From: an uncultured Amphritea sp. | GTDB taxonomy: Bacteria > Pseudomonadota > Gammaproteobacteria > Pseudomonadales > Balneatricaceae | NCBI RefSeq assembly: GCF_937127095.1 | Contig: NZ_CAKZLP010000033.1 | Location: forward strand, 1 to 64,000 | Direction: 5' to 3' | DNA: 64,000 bases | Shown here: positions 1-8,960 of the stretch, piece after piece | How positions within the stretch are numbered: the first letter of the stretch is position 1 | How the letters are laid out: every line of letters starts with the position of its first letter | The notes under the pieces: generated by a model | Told to the model about the DNA's origin: nothing | Database searches by the model: none | Seen by the model: the letters and a program-made list of their open reading frames with translations, nothing else | Translations under genes and position numbers: made by a program

Positions 1-332
1 AGCTGAGTATCGCGGGTTTGTGTCCAGGTGGTTACACGGGACAGTACATCCACTTCACCCGACACCAGCGCAGTAAAACGCTCTTTAGCATTCAGCGGGA
101 TATACTTAACCTTAGTCGCATCGCCCAGCACTGCGGCAGCAACGGCGCGGCATACATCGACGTCCAGACCTTTCCAGTTACCTTTATCATCGGGCACTGA
201 GAAACCCGGGACACCACTCGTTACACCACACTGAAGTGCGTCACGTTCCTTCACAGTTTCCAAAGTACCAGCCATAGCCGTACCTGTCATTGCAACCATC
301 AGAACGGCAGCAGAAATCAGGGTTTTCTTCAT
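1..332 (-). CDS. General amino-acid ABC transporter substrate-binding protein, N-terminal part (AapJ/BztA-like)
   Basis: Only the first 110 or so codons lie in the window; the gene runs off the left edge. The product is a periplasmic solute-binding protein for polar amino acids. It begins with a clear signal peptide (MKK, a hydrophobic stretch, TAMA cleavage region). The mature part shows the family's start: LQCGV, GFSVPDDKGNWKGLDVD, CRAVAAAV, and DVLSRVTTWT, which resembles the AapJ/BztA signature DVLSRNTTWT. The start ATG is preceded on the minus strand by an AGAGGAAG ribosome site. A membrane permease and ATPase would be expected further left, outside the window. Confidence 0.85.
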   Translation of the reverse strand, partial: MKKTLISAAVLMVAMTGTAMAGTLETVKERDALQCGVTSGVPGFSVPDDKGNWKGLDVDVCRAVAAAVLGDATKVKYIPLNAKERFTALVSGEVDVLSRVTTWTQTRDTQ

Positions 333-639
333 TGGATGCTTCCTCTTTGTAACGAATTAATGAATATCAAAGCAACGCTGTATTTATTCAATAGCGTTGA
401 TAACTCTATGCTCTGCAAAGAGCATTCCACTTCTTTATTCTTTTAATCCATATAGTTAACTTTCAGTCTATTAGTGTAGCAACTGTTTCGCCACTGTACA
501 GAAATCAGCAAACTCACTAACGATTACATGCCTTTTCATACAGTATTTAAATAATGTTGTAATAAAATTACAAATAAACTGTCAAAAACACTCATAATTA
601 CTAACATTTTCGCTCACATACTTTTCTGATGCACCAAAA

Positions 640-663
640 AAAACCACCCGAGCGGGTGGTTTT
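640..663 (-). terminator. Rho-independent terminator downstream of the FKBP gene
   Basis: CCACCC and GGGTGG (644-649 / 654-659) form a stem around GAGC, flanked by A and T runs, so it can end transcription on either strand. It sits 25 bp after the stop of the FKBP gene. The rest of 333-687 is AT-rich and holds no gene that I can support; the promoter of the amino-acid binding protein must lie there. Confidence 0.8.
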
Positions 664-687
664 CTATGGTCTGCGCTTATTCAGTGC

Positions 688-1416
688 TTACTCTGCCGGA
701 TTAATATCCAGCAGCTCAACTTCAAACACAAGCGTTTCATTCGGGCCGATCGCTTCACCCATACCGCCGGGACCATAGGCCAGTGCAGCAGGCAATACCA
801 ACTTCGCTTTACCGCCGACTTTCATCAGCTGCAGACCTTCTGTCCAGCCAGGAATCACACCATTGAGAGGGAAAGATACTGGCTCGCCACGGCTATAAGA
901 ACTATCAAAATCTGTGCCGCTGATCAGCGAGCCACGATAATGAACCTTAACAGTATCTTCAGGCTTAGGGCTGGCGCCTTCACCGGCAGTCAACTCCTCA
1001 TACTGAAGCCCGGACTCAGTTGTGACAACCCCCTCTTTCTTACCATTTTCAGCCAGGTAAGCTTCGCCATTCTTCAGGTTATCCTCTGCCAGCTTATTGA
1101 ATTCAGCCTGTTTCTCTTCCATCTTTTTCTGCTGGAAGGCCATCATTGTCGCTTCAACTTCATCCGGTTTAAGCAGTGGCTCAGCACCTGAATAAACAGT
1201 TTCAACGGCACGTTTCAGCGCATCAATATCAAGTTCTGTAACATCCGCTTTCAGTCTCTCACCCAACATCAGACCGAGGCTGTAACCCAGCTTCTGCTGA
1301 TCAGTTTCCAGGGTATAGGTTTTTTCAACCTGTGCTACGGCTTTCTCATCTTTGTCAGAGCCACATCCTACCAACACAATACTTGCTACGGCCACGGCCA
1401 CCAGCGTCTTCTTCAT
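688..1416 (-). CDS. FKBP-type peptidyl-prolyl isomerase lipoprotein (FkpA/Mip-like)
   Basis: The product is a 242-residue envelope prolyl isomerase that should help fold exported proteins. The N terminus is a lipoprotein signal with lipobox LVGC, followed by an acidic linker. Residues about 35-120 resemble the FKBP_N dimerisation helix region (QKLGYSLGLMLGERLK, FQQKKMEEKQ). The C-terminal half is the FKBP catalytic domain (VKVHYRGSLISGTDFDSS, FPLNGVIPGWTEGLQLM, LVLPAALAYG, LVFEVELLDI). I chose the ATG at 1416 over one at 1422 because the AGGA ribosome site overlaps the first ATG and is well spaced for the second. It is a single gene with its own terminator. Confidence 0.9.
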   Translation of the reverse strand: MKKTLVAVAVASIVLVGCGSDKDEKAVAQVEKTYTLETDQQKLGYSLGLMLGERLKADVTELDIDALKRAVETVYSGAEPLLKPDEVEATMMAFQQKKMEEKQAEFNKLAEDNLKNGEAYLAENGKKEGVVTTESGLQYEELTAGEGASPKPEDTVKVHYRGSLISGTDFDSSYSRGEPVSFPLNGVIPGWTEGLQLMKVGGKAKLVLPAALAYGPGGMGEAIGPNETLVFEVELLDINPAE

Positions 1417-1482
1417 TATCATTCCTTTATCCCAGGGGGTCAGTTATCTGCTGTTAGTAAACCATTAGACTGAAAAGTTCAG

Positions 1483-1995
1483 CTAATTACCACCGCACCC
1501 GGTTGCTTTATTATTTAATTGTTTTAAAAGTGCCTGCAGATTACCTGCCACACCGGAATCAGAGTCAGCGGCAATACAAAGATTAAGATAGCCAAGTTGT
1601 TGCAGATCAATCAACTCGGCCTCTCCACCGGCACGGGCGACATCAGGGCAGCATTCTCTAAGTTCATAAAACAGTCCTGACTCTACCCTTTCTGCGGCCA
1701 GCTCTGCTTTTTTCAACTGTGCATAGCAATCATATTCTTGCGGCGACTGTTTCGAGCTGCGCAGCTGATAGCGCAACTGTCGTAGCGGTTCGAGCATATT
1801 AACCCGCCACTGCCGGACAGCATTATCATCCAGATTAGCAGGTAGCTTTCTGCCCTGCCGGGCCAGCCACAGAGCAAACAACAGAGAGTTTACACTCAGT
1901 TGATAACGGTTTTGCAACAGCAGGCAAAGTTCCGCTATTTCCGGTGTAGAATAGAGCTGTACCGCGTAGTTCCAAAACGCATTATTTTCTGACAT
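1483..1995 (-). CDS. TIGR02444 / DUF2390 family protein
   Basis: The product is a 170-residue soluble, mainly helical protein. The start (FWNYAVQLYSTPEIAELCLLLQNRYQLSVNSLLFALWLARQG) is typical of the TIGR02444/DUF2390 family, whose biochemical function is not known. The gene is divergent from yheS with the two start codons about 20 bp apart, an arrangement that I recall from several gammaproteobacteria; the two must share a very compact promoter region. No membrane segment or catalytic motif is visible. Confidence 0.8.
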   Translation of the reverse strand: MSENNAFWNYAVQLYSTPEIAELCLLLQNRYQLSVNSLLFALWLARQGRKLPANLDDNAVRQWRVNMLEPLRQLRYQLRSSKQSPQEYDCYAQLKKAELAAERVESGLFYELRECCPDVARAGGEAELIDLQQLGYLNLCIAADSDSGVAGNLQALLKQLNNKATGCGGN

Positions 1996-2015
1996 CTGTG
2001 ATAAAATCCGCCGCC

Positions 2016-3926
2016 ATGATTCAGTTAAACCAGCTTAGCTTACAACGAGGACACCTGCGCCTGCTAGACAGAGCGCAGTTAACCATTCACGCCAACCAGA
2101 AAGTCGGTATTGTCGGTGCCAATGGCGTGGGTAAATCGTCCCTTTTCAAATTGATTCTCGGCCAGCTTCAACCCGATGAGGGTGACCTGCAATTACCCGG
2201 CAATCTTACCATTGCACATATGGCTCAGGAGGTAGCTGACAGTAAACAGCGCGCAATTGACTATGTGCTCGATGGCGATCATCGACTCCGTTCCGTGCAG
2301 CAGGCTCTGGCAGACGCAGAGCACTCAGATAATCACCACCGTATCGGCGAGCTGCATGCTCAGCTGGATGCCATCGACGGCTACAGCGCCGAAGCCCGCG
2401 CGCATCAGCTACTGAACGGGCTGAGTTTTTCGACCGCCGATGCCGAACGCCCGGTTAACACCTTTTCAGGTGGCTGGCGTATCCGCCTCAACCTGGCTCA
2501 GGCGCTGATGAGCCAGTCCGATATTTTGTTGCTGGATGAGCCCACCAACCACCTTGATCTGGATGCAACGATCTGGCTGGAACAGTGGCTGCGCAACTAT
2601 CAAGGCACGTTACTACTGATCTCCCACGACCGGGATTTCCTTGATGCCGTCAGCACCCATATTGTGCATATGTATCACCAGAAAACCGATTTGTATAAAG
2701 GCGGTTACAGCGATTTTGAAAAACGTCGGGCAGAACGACTGGCGCAGCAACAATCGCAATTTGAAAAACAGCAGGTCAGAATTGCTGAGATTGAGAGCTT
2801 TGTACGCCGCTTTAAAGCCAAGGCGACCAAAGCCAAACAGGCGCAAAGCCGGGTGAAAGAACTGGAACGGATGGAGCTTATTACGCCAGCCCATATTGAT
2901 AGTCCGTTTAACTTTACCTTTCAGTCGTCGGACAAGATCTCCTTCCCACTGATGAGCCTGGACAAATGTCAGCTAGGTTACGCACAGCCGATTCTTGATA
3001 TTACCAACCTGACACTGTCGCCGGGCGACCGTATCGGCCTGCTGGGACCCAACGGTGCGGGTAAATCGACCCTGATCAAAACCCTGACCCGCGACCTGCC
3101 ACTGATCAATGGCCTGTATAAAGCCGGTGAGCACCTGAAGATCGGCTATTTTGCCCAGCATCAGCTTGAAGCGCTGGATCTGGAAGCCTCTCCCGCGCTG
3201 CATATTCAGCGAATCTCACCGAAAGCCAGCGACCAGGAGATTCGCAACTATCTCGGCAGCTTTGACTTCAATGGTGACCGGGCGCTGGAGCCGGTAAAAC
3301 GCTTTTCCGGCGGCGAAAAAGCCCGGGTAGCACTGGCGCTGATCGCCTGGCAACGGCCCAACCTGTTGCTGCTCGATGAGCCAACCAACCACCTGGATCT
3401 TGAGGTCCGGCATGCGTTAACACTGGCGCTGCAAAATTTCGATGGCGCGCTGATTCTGGTCTCCCACGACCGCCACCTGTTGCGTAATACGGTTGATCAG
3501 TTTCTGCTGGTCGCTAATGGCCAGGTGACCCCCTTTGATGGGGATATGGATGACTATCAGCAATGGCTGGCTGCGCAACGCCGGATTCAGAACCAGATTG
3601 TTGAAGAGCCGAAAGAGAGCCGATCCCTCAGTGCCGCCGAGAAAAAAGAACAGAAACGCCTTGAAGCCGAACGCCGTAACGCCCTGCGTCCACTGCGCAA
3701 AGTGATTGAAACGCTGGAAGCAAAGCTGGACAAAGTAACGACAGAACAGCAACAGCTGGAAACCCTGCTGGCGGATGGCAGCCTTTACGAAGAGCGTAAC
3801 AAGGGGCAGCTTAAACAACTGCTGCAACAACAGGGCGAACTGCAACAGCAAGCGGAAGCGCTTGAGTCTGAGTGGATGGAGAAACTGGAACAACTGGAAC
3901 AGCTGGAAAGCGAAACAGCCACCTGA
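2016..3926 (+). CDS. yheS: ABC-F family ribosome-associated ATPase YheS
   Basis: The product is a 636-residue soluble ABC-F protein, with two ABC domains and no membrane segments. ABC-F proteins bind the ribosome E site and influence translation. Walker A motifs are GANGVGKSS and GPNGAGKST; signature motifs are FSGGWRIRLNLAQAL and FSGGEKARVALAL; Walker B motifs are LLLDEPTNHLDL in both halves. The inter-domain linker and a long glutamine-rich coiled-coil C terminus are present, and length matches YheS (about 637). The ATG at 2016 is chosen; a GTG at 1998 in the same frame almost abuts the divergent gene's start. Confidence 0.93.
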   Translation: MIQLNQLSLQRGHLRLLDRAQLTIHANQKVGIVGANGVGKSSLFKLILGQLQPDEGDLQLPGNLTIAHMAQEVADSKQRAIDYVLDGDHRLRSVQQALADAEHSDNHHRIGELHAQLDAIDGYSAEARAHQLLNGLSFSTADAERPVNTFSGGWRIRLNLAQALMSQSDILLLDEPTNHLDLDATIWLEQWLRNYQGTLLLISHDRDFLDAVSTHIVHMYHQKTDLYKGGYSDFEKRRAERLAQQQSQFEKQQVRIAEIESFVRRFKAKATKAKQAQSRVKELERMELITPAHIDSPFNFTFQSSDKISFPLMSLDKCQLGYAQPILDITNLTLSPGDRIGLLGPNGAGKSTLIKTLTRDLPLINGLYKAGEHLKIGYFAQHQLEALDLEASPALHIQRISPKASDQEIRNYLGSFDFNGDRALEPVKRFSGGEKARVALALIAWQRPNLLLLDEPTNHLDLEVRHALTLALQNFDGALILVSHDRHLLRNTVDQFLLVANGQVTPFDGDMDDYQQWLAAQRRIQNQIVEEPKESRSLSAAEKKEQKRLEAERRNALRPLRKVIETLEAKLDKVTTEQQQLETLLADGSLYEERNKGQLKQLLQQQGELQQQAEALESEWMEKLEQLEQLESETAT

Positions 3927-3935
3927 AGCTTAATG

Positions 3936-3967
3936 CTGAGCTAAATACCCTACAGTATTTAGCTCAG
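3936..3967. terminator. Perfect 13-bp hairpin between converging yheS and the HDOD gene
   Basis: CTGAGCTAAATAC and its exact complement flank a 6-base loop. It sits between two converging genes and lacks a long T run, so it may act as a bidirectional transcription barrier or mRNA 3'-end stabiliser rather than a classical terminator. Confidence 0.6.
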
Positions 3968-3983
3968 TAGTGTCGCAGTCTTG

Positions 3984-5495
3984 TCAGTGAGCATGCTGTG
4001 CGTGCATGATCGTATGCACCAGAGCATCCAGCTCCCCACGGCTATCTAAAACGGTTGCTAATGCGTCCTCAATATCAGCCTCAGTCAACGTCAGCTGCTT
4101 CAGAACCGCCTCGTCAAGAGCTTCCACCGGGCCATCCGCTAAGCCATGACGCCGCAGCGCCCGATTGACACAGTGAATCAGCTTCGCCTCATCGCTGGCC
4201 TGACCATCATAGTTCAGGTCATTATGATAGCGCACCGCTTCAACGACCACGGCAGGCAGCCCCCAGTCATCCAGCAGCCAGCTGCCAATCTGTTCCCGGG
4301 TCACATTCATCACCTGCTTCTCGATAAACTCCAGCGCCATATGAGGGTTAGCCTCAATGTAGCGTGACAGAAGCGAAAAGTGCGGAGGAAACAGATGTGC
4401 CAACACCAGATAACCAAAGTTTTGCAGCAAACCTGCCAGATATATCAGGCCCGGCTTTGGTCTGATCTCGGCGGGTATCTTCTTGCAAAGCAGCTCTGCA
4501 GCGGCAGCGGTGTACACTGACTGTTGCCAGTAGGGCACTCCATCACGGGGGGTATCATCGGGCACAGTCAGGGTTTTACCCATGGCCACGCCCAGCGCAA
4601 GATTCACAACCAGATCAAAACCCAGCACCCGGATCACCGCATCTTCAACGGAATGAACATCGCCAGGAGCAGCATAATAGGGCGATGCCGCCCAGCTCAT
4701 CACCTGAGCCGCCAGACTCGCATCTCCGCGAACCAGAGGCACCAGATCATCGATGCCCGCAGAAGGATCTGAGCGCAACTCGATCAGGCGTTTCATTGAA
4801 GGCGCTAAGGGCGGTAACCCCAGGGTATCTTCCAATCGCTGCTGAATACGCAACGTAGTAAAGCGTTCAACTGCACGGGTTATAACCTGCTCATCACTGC
4901 CTTCGGGCTGATGTTTCTCAATCATCTGCGGAGTCATCCCCAGAACACACAGAGAAAGACTACTGGTAAACCACTTTTTATGCGCCTCAAATGCCAGCCC
5001 TGTATAGGACTCAATAACATTAAAACTGTCATAATCTTTAAGCGACTGATCGAGAAATACCGGCAGATGAAACAGTTTCTCCTGGCCCGCTTCAGCTTTC
5101 AAAGCGGCCTGACTGAAAAATTTAACCGCATCCCGGCCTCTGACCGGTTGCAGATGACGTCCTGAATGCTTCCAGATACTTACCAGGTTTAACAGCATAT
5201 TGGCAGGCAGCAGCACCAGAGCTTTGCCTTCATGGTCATTCAGCAACACAATTCTGATCGCTTTGGGATCGCTATCCGCGCTGAAGATCGATTTCACTGC
5301 TATAGACAAGAGCGTTTTCTCCAATTCACTGTCCGTCGTAAAGCTATCGGCCCGGACAACACTATCTTTAACTGATTTCAGTATAGATAGGGGACTGTCA
5401 GCCGGCACTACAAGAGATACCCATTTCGGGATATGGTGACCTTCGAATGACTGTCGCTGAGGTTCTATATTTTGCAACAAGTTCTTACTCTTCAT
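3984..5495 (-). CDS. YbaK-like domain plus HDOD domain signalling protein
   Basis: The product is a cytoplasmic protein of about 503 residues. The N-terminal 160 residues resemble the YbaK/aminoacyl-tRNA deacylase-like domain found in Pseudomonas HDOD fusions (VLLPANMLLNLV). The region about 215-430 is an HDOD domain (LPPLAPSMKRLIELRSDPSAGIDDLVPLVRGDASLAAQVMSWA, LGFDLVVNLALGVAMG, GLLQNFGYLVLAHLFP, VRYHNDL). HDOD proteins are non-catalytic relatives of HD phosphohydrolases, often tied to cyclic-di-GMP or motility signalling. The ATG at 5495 is preferred over an upstream TTG at 5510, although neither has a strong ribosome site. The specific role is not predictable from context. Confidence 0.75.
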   Translation of the reverse strand: MKSKNLLQNIEPQRQSFEGHHIPKWVSLVVPADSPLSILKSVKDSVVRADSFTTDSELEKTLLSIAVKSIFSADSDPKAIRIVLLNDHEGKALVLLPANMLLNLVSIWKHSGRHLQPVRGRDAVKFFSQAALKAEAGQEKLFHLPVFLDQSLKDYDSFNVIESYTGLAFEAHKKWFTSSLSLCVLGMTPQMIEKHQPEGSDEQVITRAVERFTTLRIQQRLEDTLGLPPLAPSMKRLIELRSDPSAGIDDLVPLVRGDASLAAQVMSWAASPYYAAPGDVHSVEDAVIRVLGFDLVVNLALGVAMGKTLTVPDDTPRDGVPYWQQSVYTAAAAELLCKKIPAEIRPKPGLIYLAGLLQNFGYLVLAHLFPPHFSLLSRYIEANPHMALEFIEKQVMNVTREQIGSWLLDDWGLPAVVVEAVRYHNDLNYDGQASDEAKLIHCVNRALRRHGLADGPVEALDEAVLKQLTLTEADIEDALATVLDSRGELDALVHTIMHAQHAH

Positions 5496-5626
5496 AAGGT
5501 TAACTATCAACCAGCTGAGCCACAGAACAAATTCATTACTGGCGCATACCTTTACGTGCGATATCTGCTTTAATTACGGCTACACCCACACTGGCTAATC
5601 TGTCCTTGAACTTCAGGAACTCTGCT

Positions 5627-7375
5627 ATGCGTATACATTTTTTCTCTGCCATTCTGGCGACACTTGCCCTGTTTCCGACACTTCTTTTTGCGGTGAATGA
5701 GGATTTAGCACCGGAATCAGCCACCGGCACGCTGGTACAGAAAACAGTCTCAGCCCGCCATCAACTAGTCGTTACCGCTCACCCGCTTGCCACGCAAGCA
5801 GGCTATAAAGTGCTACAGCAGGGCGGCAGTGCAGCGGATGCTGCTGTTGCGGTACAGGCGATGCTGACCCTGGTTGAACCTCAATCCTCCGGCATCGGTG
5901 GCGGCGCATTCATGCTTTACTGGGACAACAGCACACAGCAACTCACCGCCTTTGATGGCCGGGAAACAGCCCCAGCAGCAGCGGATGAAAACCTGTTTAT
6001 GACCGCTGAAGGGACACCCATGGACTGGTGGGACGCCATGGTGGGAGGCCGCTCTGTCGGCACTCCCGGCGTCCTGGCGATGCTGGAACTCAGCCAGAAA
6101 AAATATGGTAAACAGCCCTGGGATTCACTGTTCAACGATGCGATTGCAACATCCGAGTCGGGCTTTACGGTGACGCCCCGATTGCATCAGCTGTTGGCGG
6201 CAAACATCAATCCCGGCCTGGGACGTTATCCTCAGGCCAAAGATTACTTCTTCACCCCCGAGGGCGAACCTTTACCGGTTGGGTATCAGTTGACTAATCC
6301 GGCACTGGCCGACTCCCTGCGTCAGATCGCAACACAGGGCGCAACCGCACTCTATCAGGGCGAGCTTGGGGTAAAAATCGTCGAGGCGGTAAAACAGGCC
6401 AGTGACAATCCCGGCAAGCTTCAGCTATCAGACCTGCAGAACTACCGCGCTGTGGCGCGTCAGGCAATCTGTCGTCCGTTCAGACAATACCGTGTGTGTG
6501 GCTTTCCACCGCCGACCTCCGGAGGCGTTACAACGCTGCAGATTCTGCGCATGATGGAGTTTGCCGAGCAACAGCCACTGCCAGCTGATTCAGTGGACTT
6601 CTATCATCTGTTCAGTCAGGCCAGCCGACTGGCATATGCGGATCGTGCCCGCTATCTGGCCGATAGTGATTTTATTCAGGTTCCGGTTGATGAGCTGCTG
6701 GATGACGCATACCTGCATCAGCGCAGCCAGCTAATCAGCCCTCTTAAGGATATGGGAAAAGCAAACCCTGGCGAGCTGCCCAGTAAGATCAGCCGCGCCG
6801 ATGATCGTTCACCGGAACTGCCCTCCACCAGCCATTTTGTCATTATCGACCGCTGGGGCAACGCGGTATCCATGACCAGCAGTATCGAGATGGCCTTCGG
6901 ATCAACCCTGATGGCCGGCGGGTTCCTATTGAACAATCAGCTGACCGACTTCTCCTTTGTGGCTGAACAGGATGGCAAGCCGGTTGCCAACCGGGTTCAG
7001 CCAGGTAAGCGGCCCCGCAGTTCGATGTCACCAATGATGGTGTTTGATGAAAATAACCAGTTAGTCGCTGCCCTCGGCTCCCCCGGTGGCAGCCGGATCA
7101 TCAGCTATGTAGCTAAAAATCTCTACCTGAAACTGAGCTCAGATATATCCCTGCAGCAGGCGTTTAATACTCCCCATATGGTCAACCGTAATGGGGTCAC
7201 AGAACTGGAAGTCGGAACGGCAGCGGAACAGTTTGCCGAACCACTCAAAGCGCTGGGACATGAAACTAAGATCAGAGACCTGAACAGTGGACTGCATGGA
7301 TTTTTCCGCCAACGTGATGGCTCATGGGCCAGCGCTGTCGACCCTCGCAGGGAAGGCTCAGCCCTGGGCGACTAA
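5627..7375 (+). CDS. ggt: Gamma-glutamyltransferase
   Basis: The product is a 582-residue N-terminal-nucleophile enzyme that cleaves or transfers the gamma-glutamyl group of glutathione, made as a periplasmic proenzyme that self-cleaves into two subunits. A signal peptide (MRIHFFSAILATLALFPTLLFA) is clear. The nucleophile is Thr401 in the STSHF motif. Other family marks are QSSGIGGGAFMLY, FDGRETAP, GFPPPTSGGVT, and the oxyanion-loop LGSPGGSRI. I chose the ATG at 5627 with AGGA about 9 bases upstream; a TTG 21 bases earlier would spoil the signal peptide. Confidence 0.93.
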   Translation: MRIHFFSAILATLALFPTLLFAVNEDLAPESATGTLVQKTVSARHQLVVTAHPLATQAGYKVLQQGGSAADAAVAVQAMLTLVEPQSSGIGGGAFMLYWDNSTQQLTAFDGRETAPAAADENLFMTAEGTPMDWWDAMVGGRSVGTPGVLAMLELSQKKYGKQPWDSLFNDAIATSESGFTVTPRLHQLLAANINPGLGRYPQAKDYFFTPEGEPLPVGYQLTNPALADSLRQIATQGATALYQGELGVKIVEAVKQASDNPGKLQLSDLQNYRAVARQAICRPFRQYRVCGFPPPTSGGVTTLQILRMMEFAEQQPLPADSVDFYHLFSQASRLAYADRARYLADSDFIQVPVDELLDDAYLHQRSQLISPLKDMGKANPGELPSKISRADDRSPELPSTSHFVIIDRWGNAVSMTSSIEMAFGSTLMAGGFLLNNQLTDFSFVAEQDGKPVANRVQPGKRPRSSMSPMMVFDENNQLVAALGSPGGSRIISYVAKNLYLKLSSDISLQQAFNTPHMVNRNGVTELEVGTAAEQFAEPLKALGHETKIRDLNSGLHGFFRQRDGSWASAVDPRREGSALGD

Positions 7376-7648
7376 GTTCACCACATCTCCTGCATCAGGC
7401 CCACGGGCCTGATAGCCGCCCCACCCCCGGAAAAACCTTCGCTGACCAGACTACCTCAGTACATACCCATTTTGAGTGTAAATTACCCTATAAATTTAAA
7501 CTTTAGTCGCTATAATAACGGTAGAAATTGTGCACAGCACAATAAACTCAAGCGACACCGATTTAACTAATAAAAACAGCCTTTCATAATTCTGAAATCA
7601 GTCTCGTATAACTTAACTTATTGATTTTTAATACAAGGGTGAATCAAG

Positions 7649-8419
7649 ATGTCTAACTTATTGATGGCTGGCAAAAAAGTTTTAATCGTCGGAATTGCCA
7701 ACGACAAGAGCATTGCTTACGGCGTTGCAAAAAAATTGCACGAACAGGGTGCAGAACTTGCGATTACCTATCTGAATGATAAGGCTGAGCGCTTTGTTCG
7801 TCCCCTTGCTGAAGAGGTAGGTGCCTCAATCATCATGCCTCTGGATGTGACTCAGGAACAACAGATGGTTGATCTGTTTAAAGCGATTGAAGAGTCCTGG
7901 GGCTCACTGGACGGCCTGGTTCACTCACTGGCGTTCTGCCCGCTGGAAGACCTCCATGCACCCATCTCGGAATGCTCCCGTGAAGGTTTTGCCCAGGCGA
8001 TGGATGTCTCCTGCTACTCCTTCATCCATATGGCTTCTTTCGCCAAAGATCTGATGAAAGATGGCGGTTCGATGATCAACTTCTCCTACCTGGGCAGCGC
8101 ACTGACCACCGGCGACTACAATATCATGGGCTGCGCGAAAGCCGCACTGGAAGCCGCCACCCGCTACCTGGCAAGAGATCTCGGTCCACAGCGCATCCGC
8201 GTTAACTGTATCTCTCCGGGCACTATAGCTACCCGGGCAGCAGGCGGCATTAAAGATTTCGCCACCATGCTGGAATACAACAAGAACAAAGCGGTTGACC
8301 ACCAGCTACCAACAATCGAAGAGGTTGGCGATGCAGCGATGTTCTACCTGAGCGATCTGTCCAAAGGAACTTCAGGCAGCATCCATTATGTAGATCACGG
8401 CGTTGGCATCGTCGGTTAA
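7649..8419 (+). CDS. fabI: Enoyl-[acyl-carrier-protein] reductase (NADH) FabI
   Basis: The product is a 256-residue short-chain dehydrogenase-type enzyme that performs the last reduction of each fatty-acid elongation cycle. Features are the FabI-type nucleotide-binding start (GKKVLIVGIANDKSIAYGVAK), SLAF near the active site, Tyr147 in SYLG, and the catalytic Tyr157-x6-Lys164 pair in YNIMGCAK. The C terminus (GSIHYVDHGVGIVG) is also typical. It is the target of triclosan-type inhibitors in many bacteria. A 273-base upstream stretch carries its promoter, and a terminator follows immediately, so it is monocistronic. Confidence 0.93.
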   Translation: MSNLLMAGKKVLIVGIANDKSIAYGVAKKLHEQGAELAITYLNDKAERFVRPLAEEVGASIIMPLDVTQEQQMVDLFKAIEESWGSLDGLVHSLAFCPLEDLHAPISECSREGFAQAMDVSCYSFIHMASFAKDLMKDGGSMINFSYLGSALTTGDYNIMGCAKAALEAATRYLARDLGPQRIRVNCISPGTIATRAAGGIKDFATMLEYNKNKAVDHQLPTIEEVGDAAMFYLSDLSKGTSGSIHYVDHGVGIVG

Positions 8420-8439
8420 ACCGGATTAAGAGTAAAAAA

Positions 8440-8463
8440 AACACCGATCACCGGTGTTTTTTT
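8440..8463. terminator. Rho-independent terminator between fabI and cynS
   Basis: AACACCG (8440-8446) pairs with CGGTGTT (8452-8458), flanked by A8 on the left and T7 on the right. It can serve both fabI (+) and cynS (-), which converge here. Confidence 0.85.
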
Positions 8464-8481
8464 ATATCTCGCATTCCGGTA

Positions 8482-8931
8482 TTAGTAGGTTTTGTAGGGC
8501 AGAAACTTACCCGAAAGCACAACATTCACCCGGTCACCATTGGGATTGGGTTGCCGCTGAATATCCATAGAGAAGTCGATTGCGCTCATAATGCCATCAC
8601 CAAACTCCTCATGTATCAGCTCCTTGATGGTACTACCGTAGACATTTACCAATTCATACCAGCGGTAGATCAGCGGGTCTGTTGGTACCGCCGTTGGCAG
8701 CGAGCCTTTATAGGGAGTGATCTGCAGCCAGGCGATCGCTTCATCACTCAGGCCAAATAGCTCTCCCACTGTGGCTGCCTGATCCTTATCCAGCGCCATC
8801 TGCCCCAGACATGCGGCCGTCGTCCACTCTTTCGACAGGCCAATCGCGTCGGCCACTTCACGCCATTTAATTCCTTTGCCGACTTTCGCAGCCATAATAG
8901 CGGCGGTGACTTCTTCCCGGTTGCTAATCAT
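8482..8931 (-). CDS. cynS: Cyanate hydratase (cyanase)
   Basis: The product is a 149-residue enzyme that converts cyanate plus bicarbonate to ammonia and carbon dioxide; it works as a decamer. The N-terminal half is a helix-turn-helix-like fold and the C-terminal half carries the active site. The catalytic triad is visible as Arg90, Glu93 and Ser116 (RWYELVNVYGSTIKELIHEEFGDGIMSAIDF), with the same spacing as Arg96, Glu99 and Ser122 in E. coli. It lies downstream of the kinase/phosphatase and FNT channel on the same strand (gap 29 bp), so the three may be one nitrogen-scavenging transcription unit. Confidence 0.93.
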   Translation of the reverse strand: MISNREEVTAAIMAAKVGKGIKWREVADAIGLSKEWTTAACLGQMALDKDQAATVGELFGLSDEAIAWLQITPYKGSLPTAVPTDPLIYRWYELVNVYGSTIKELIHEEFGDGIMSAIDFSMDIQRQPNPNGDRVNVVLSGKFLPYKTY

Positions 8932-8960
8932 AGGTCACTCCTCAGGTTTCATTTAAGTAG

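Noticed and set aside
3417..3893. 158-codon minus-strand open frame
   Set aside because: It lies entirely antisense to yheS, is composed of Leu/Phe/Gln-rich shadow sequence, and has no ribosome site.
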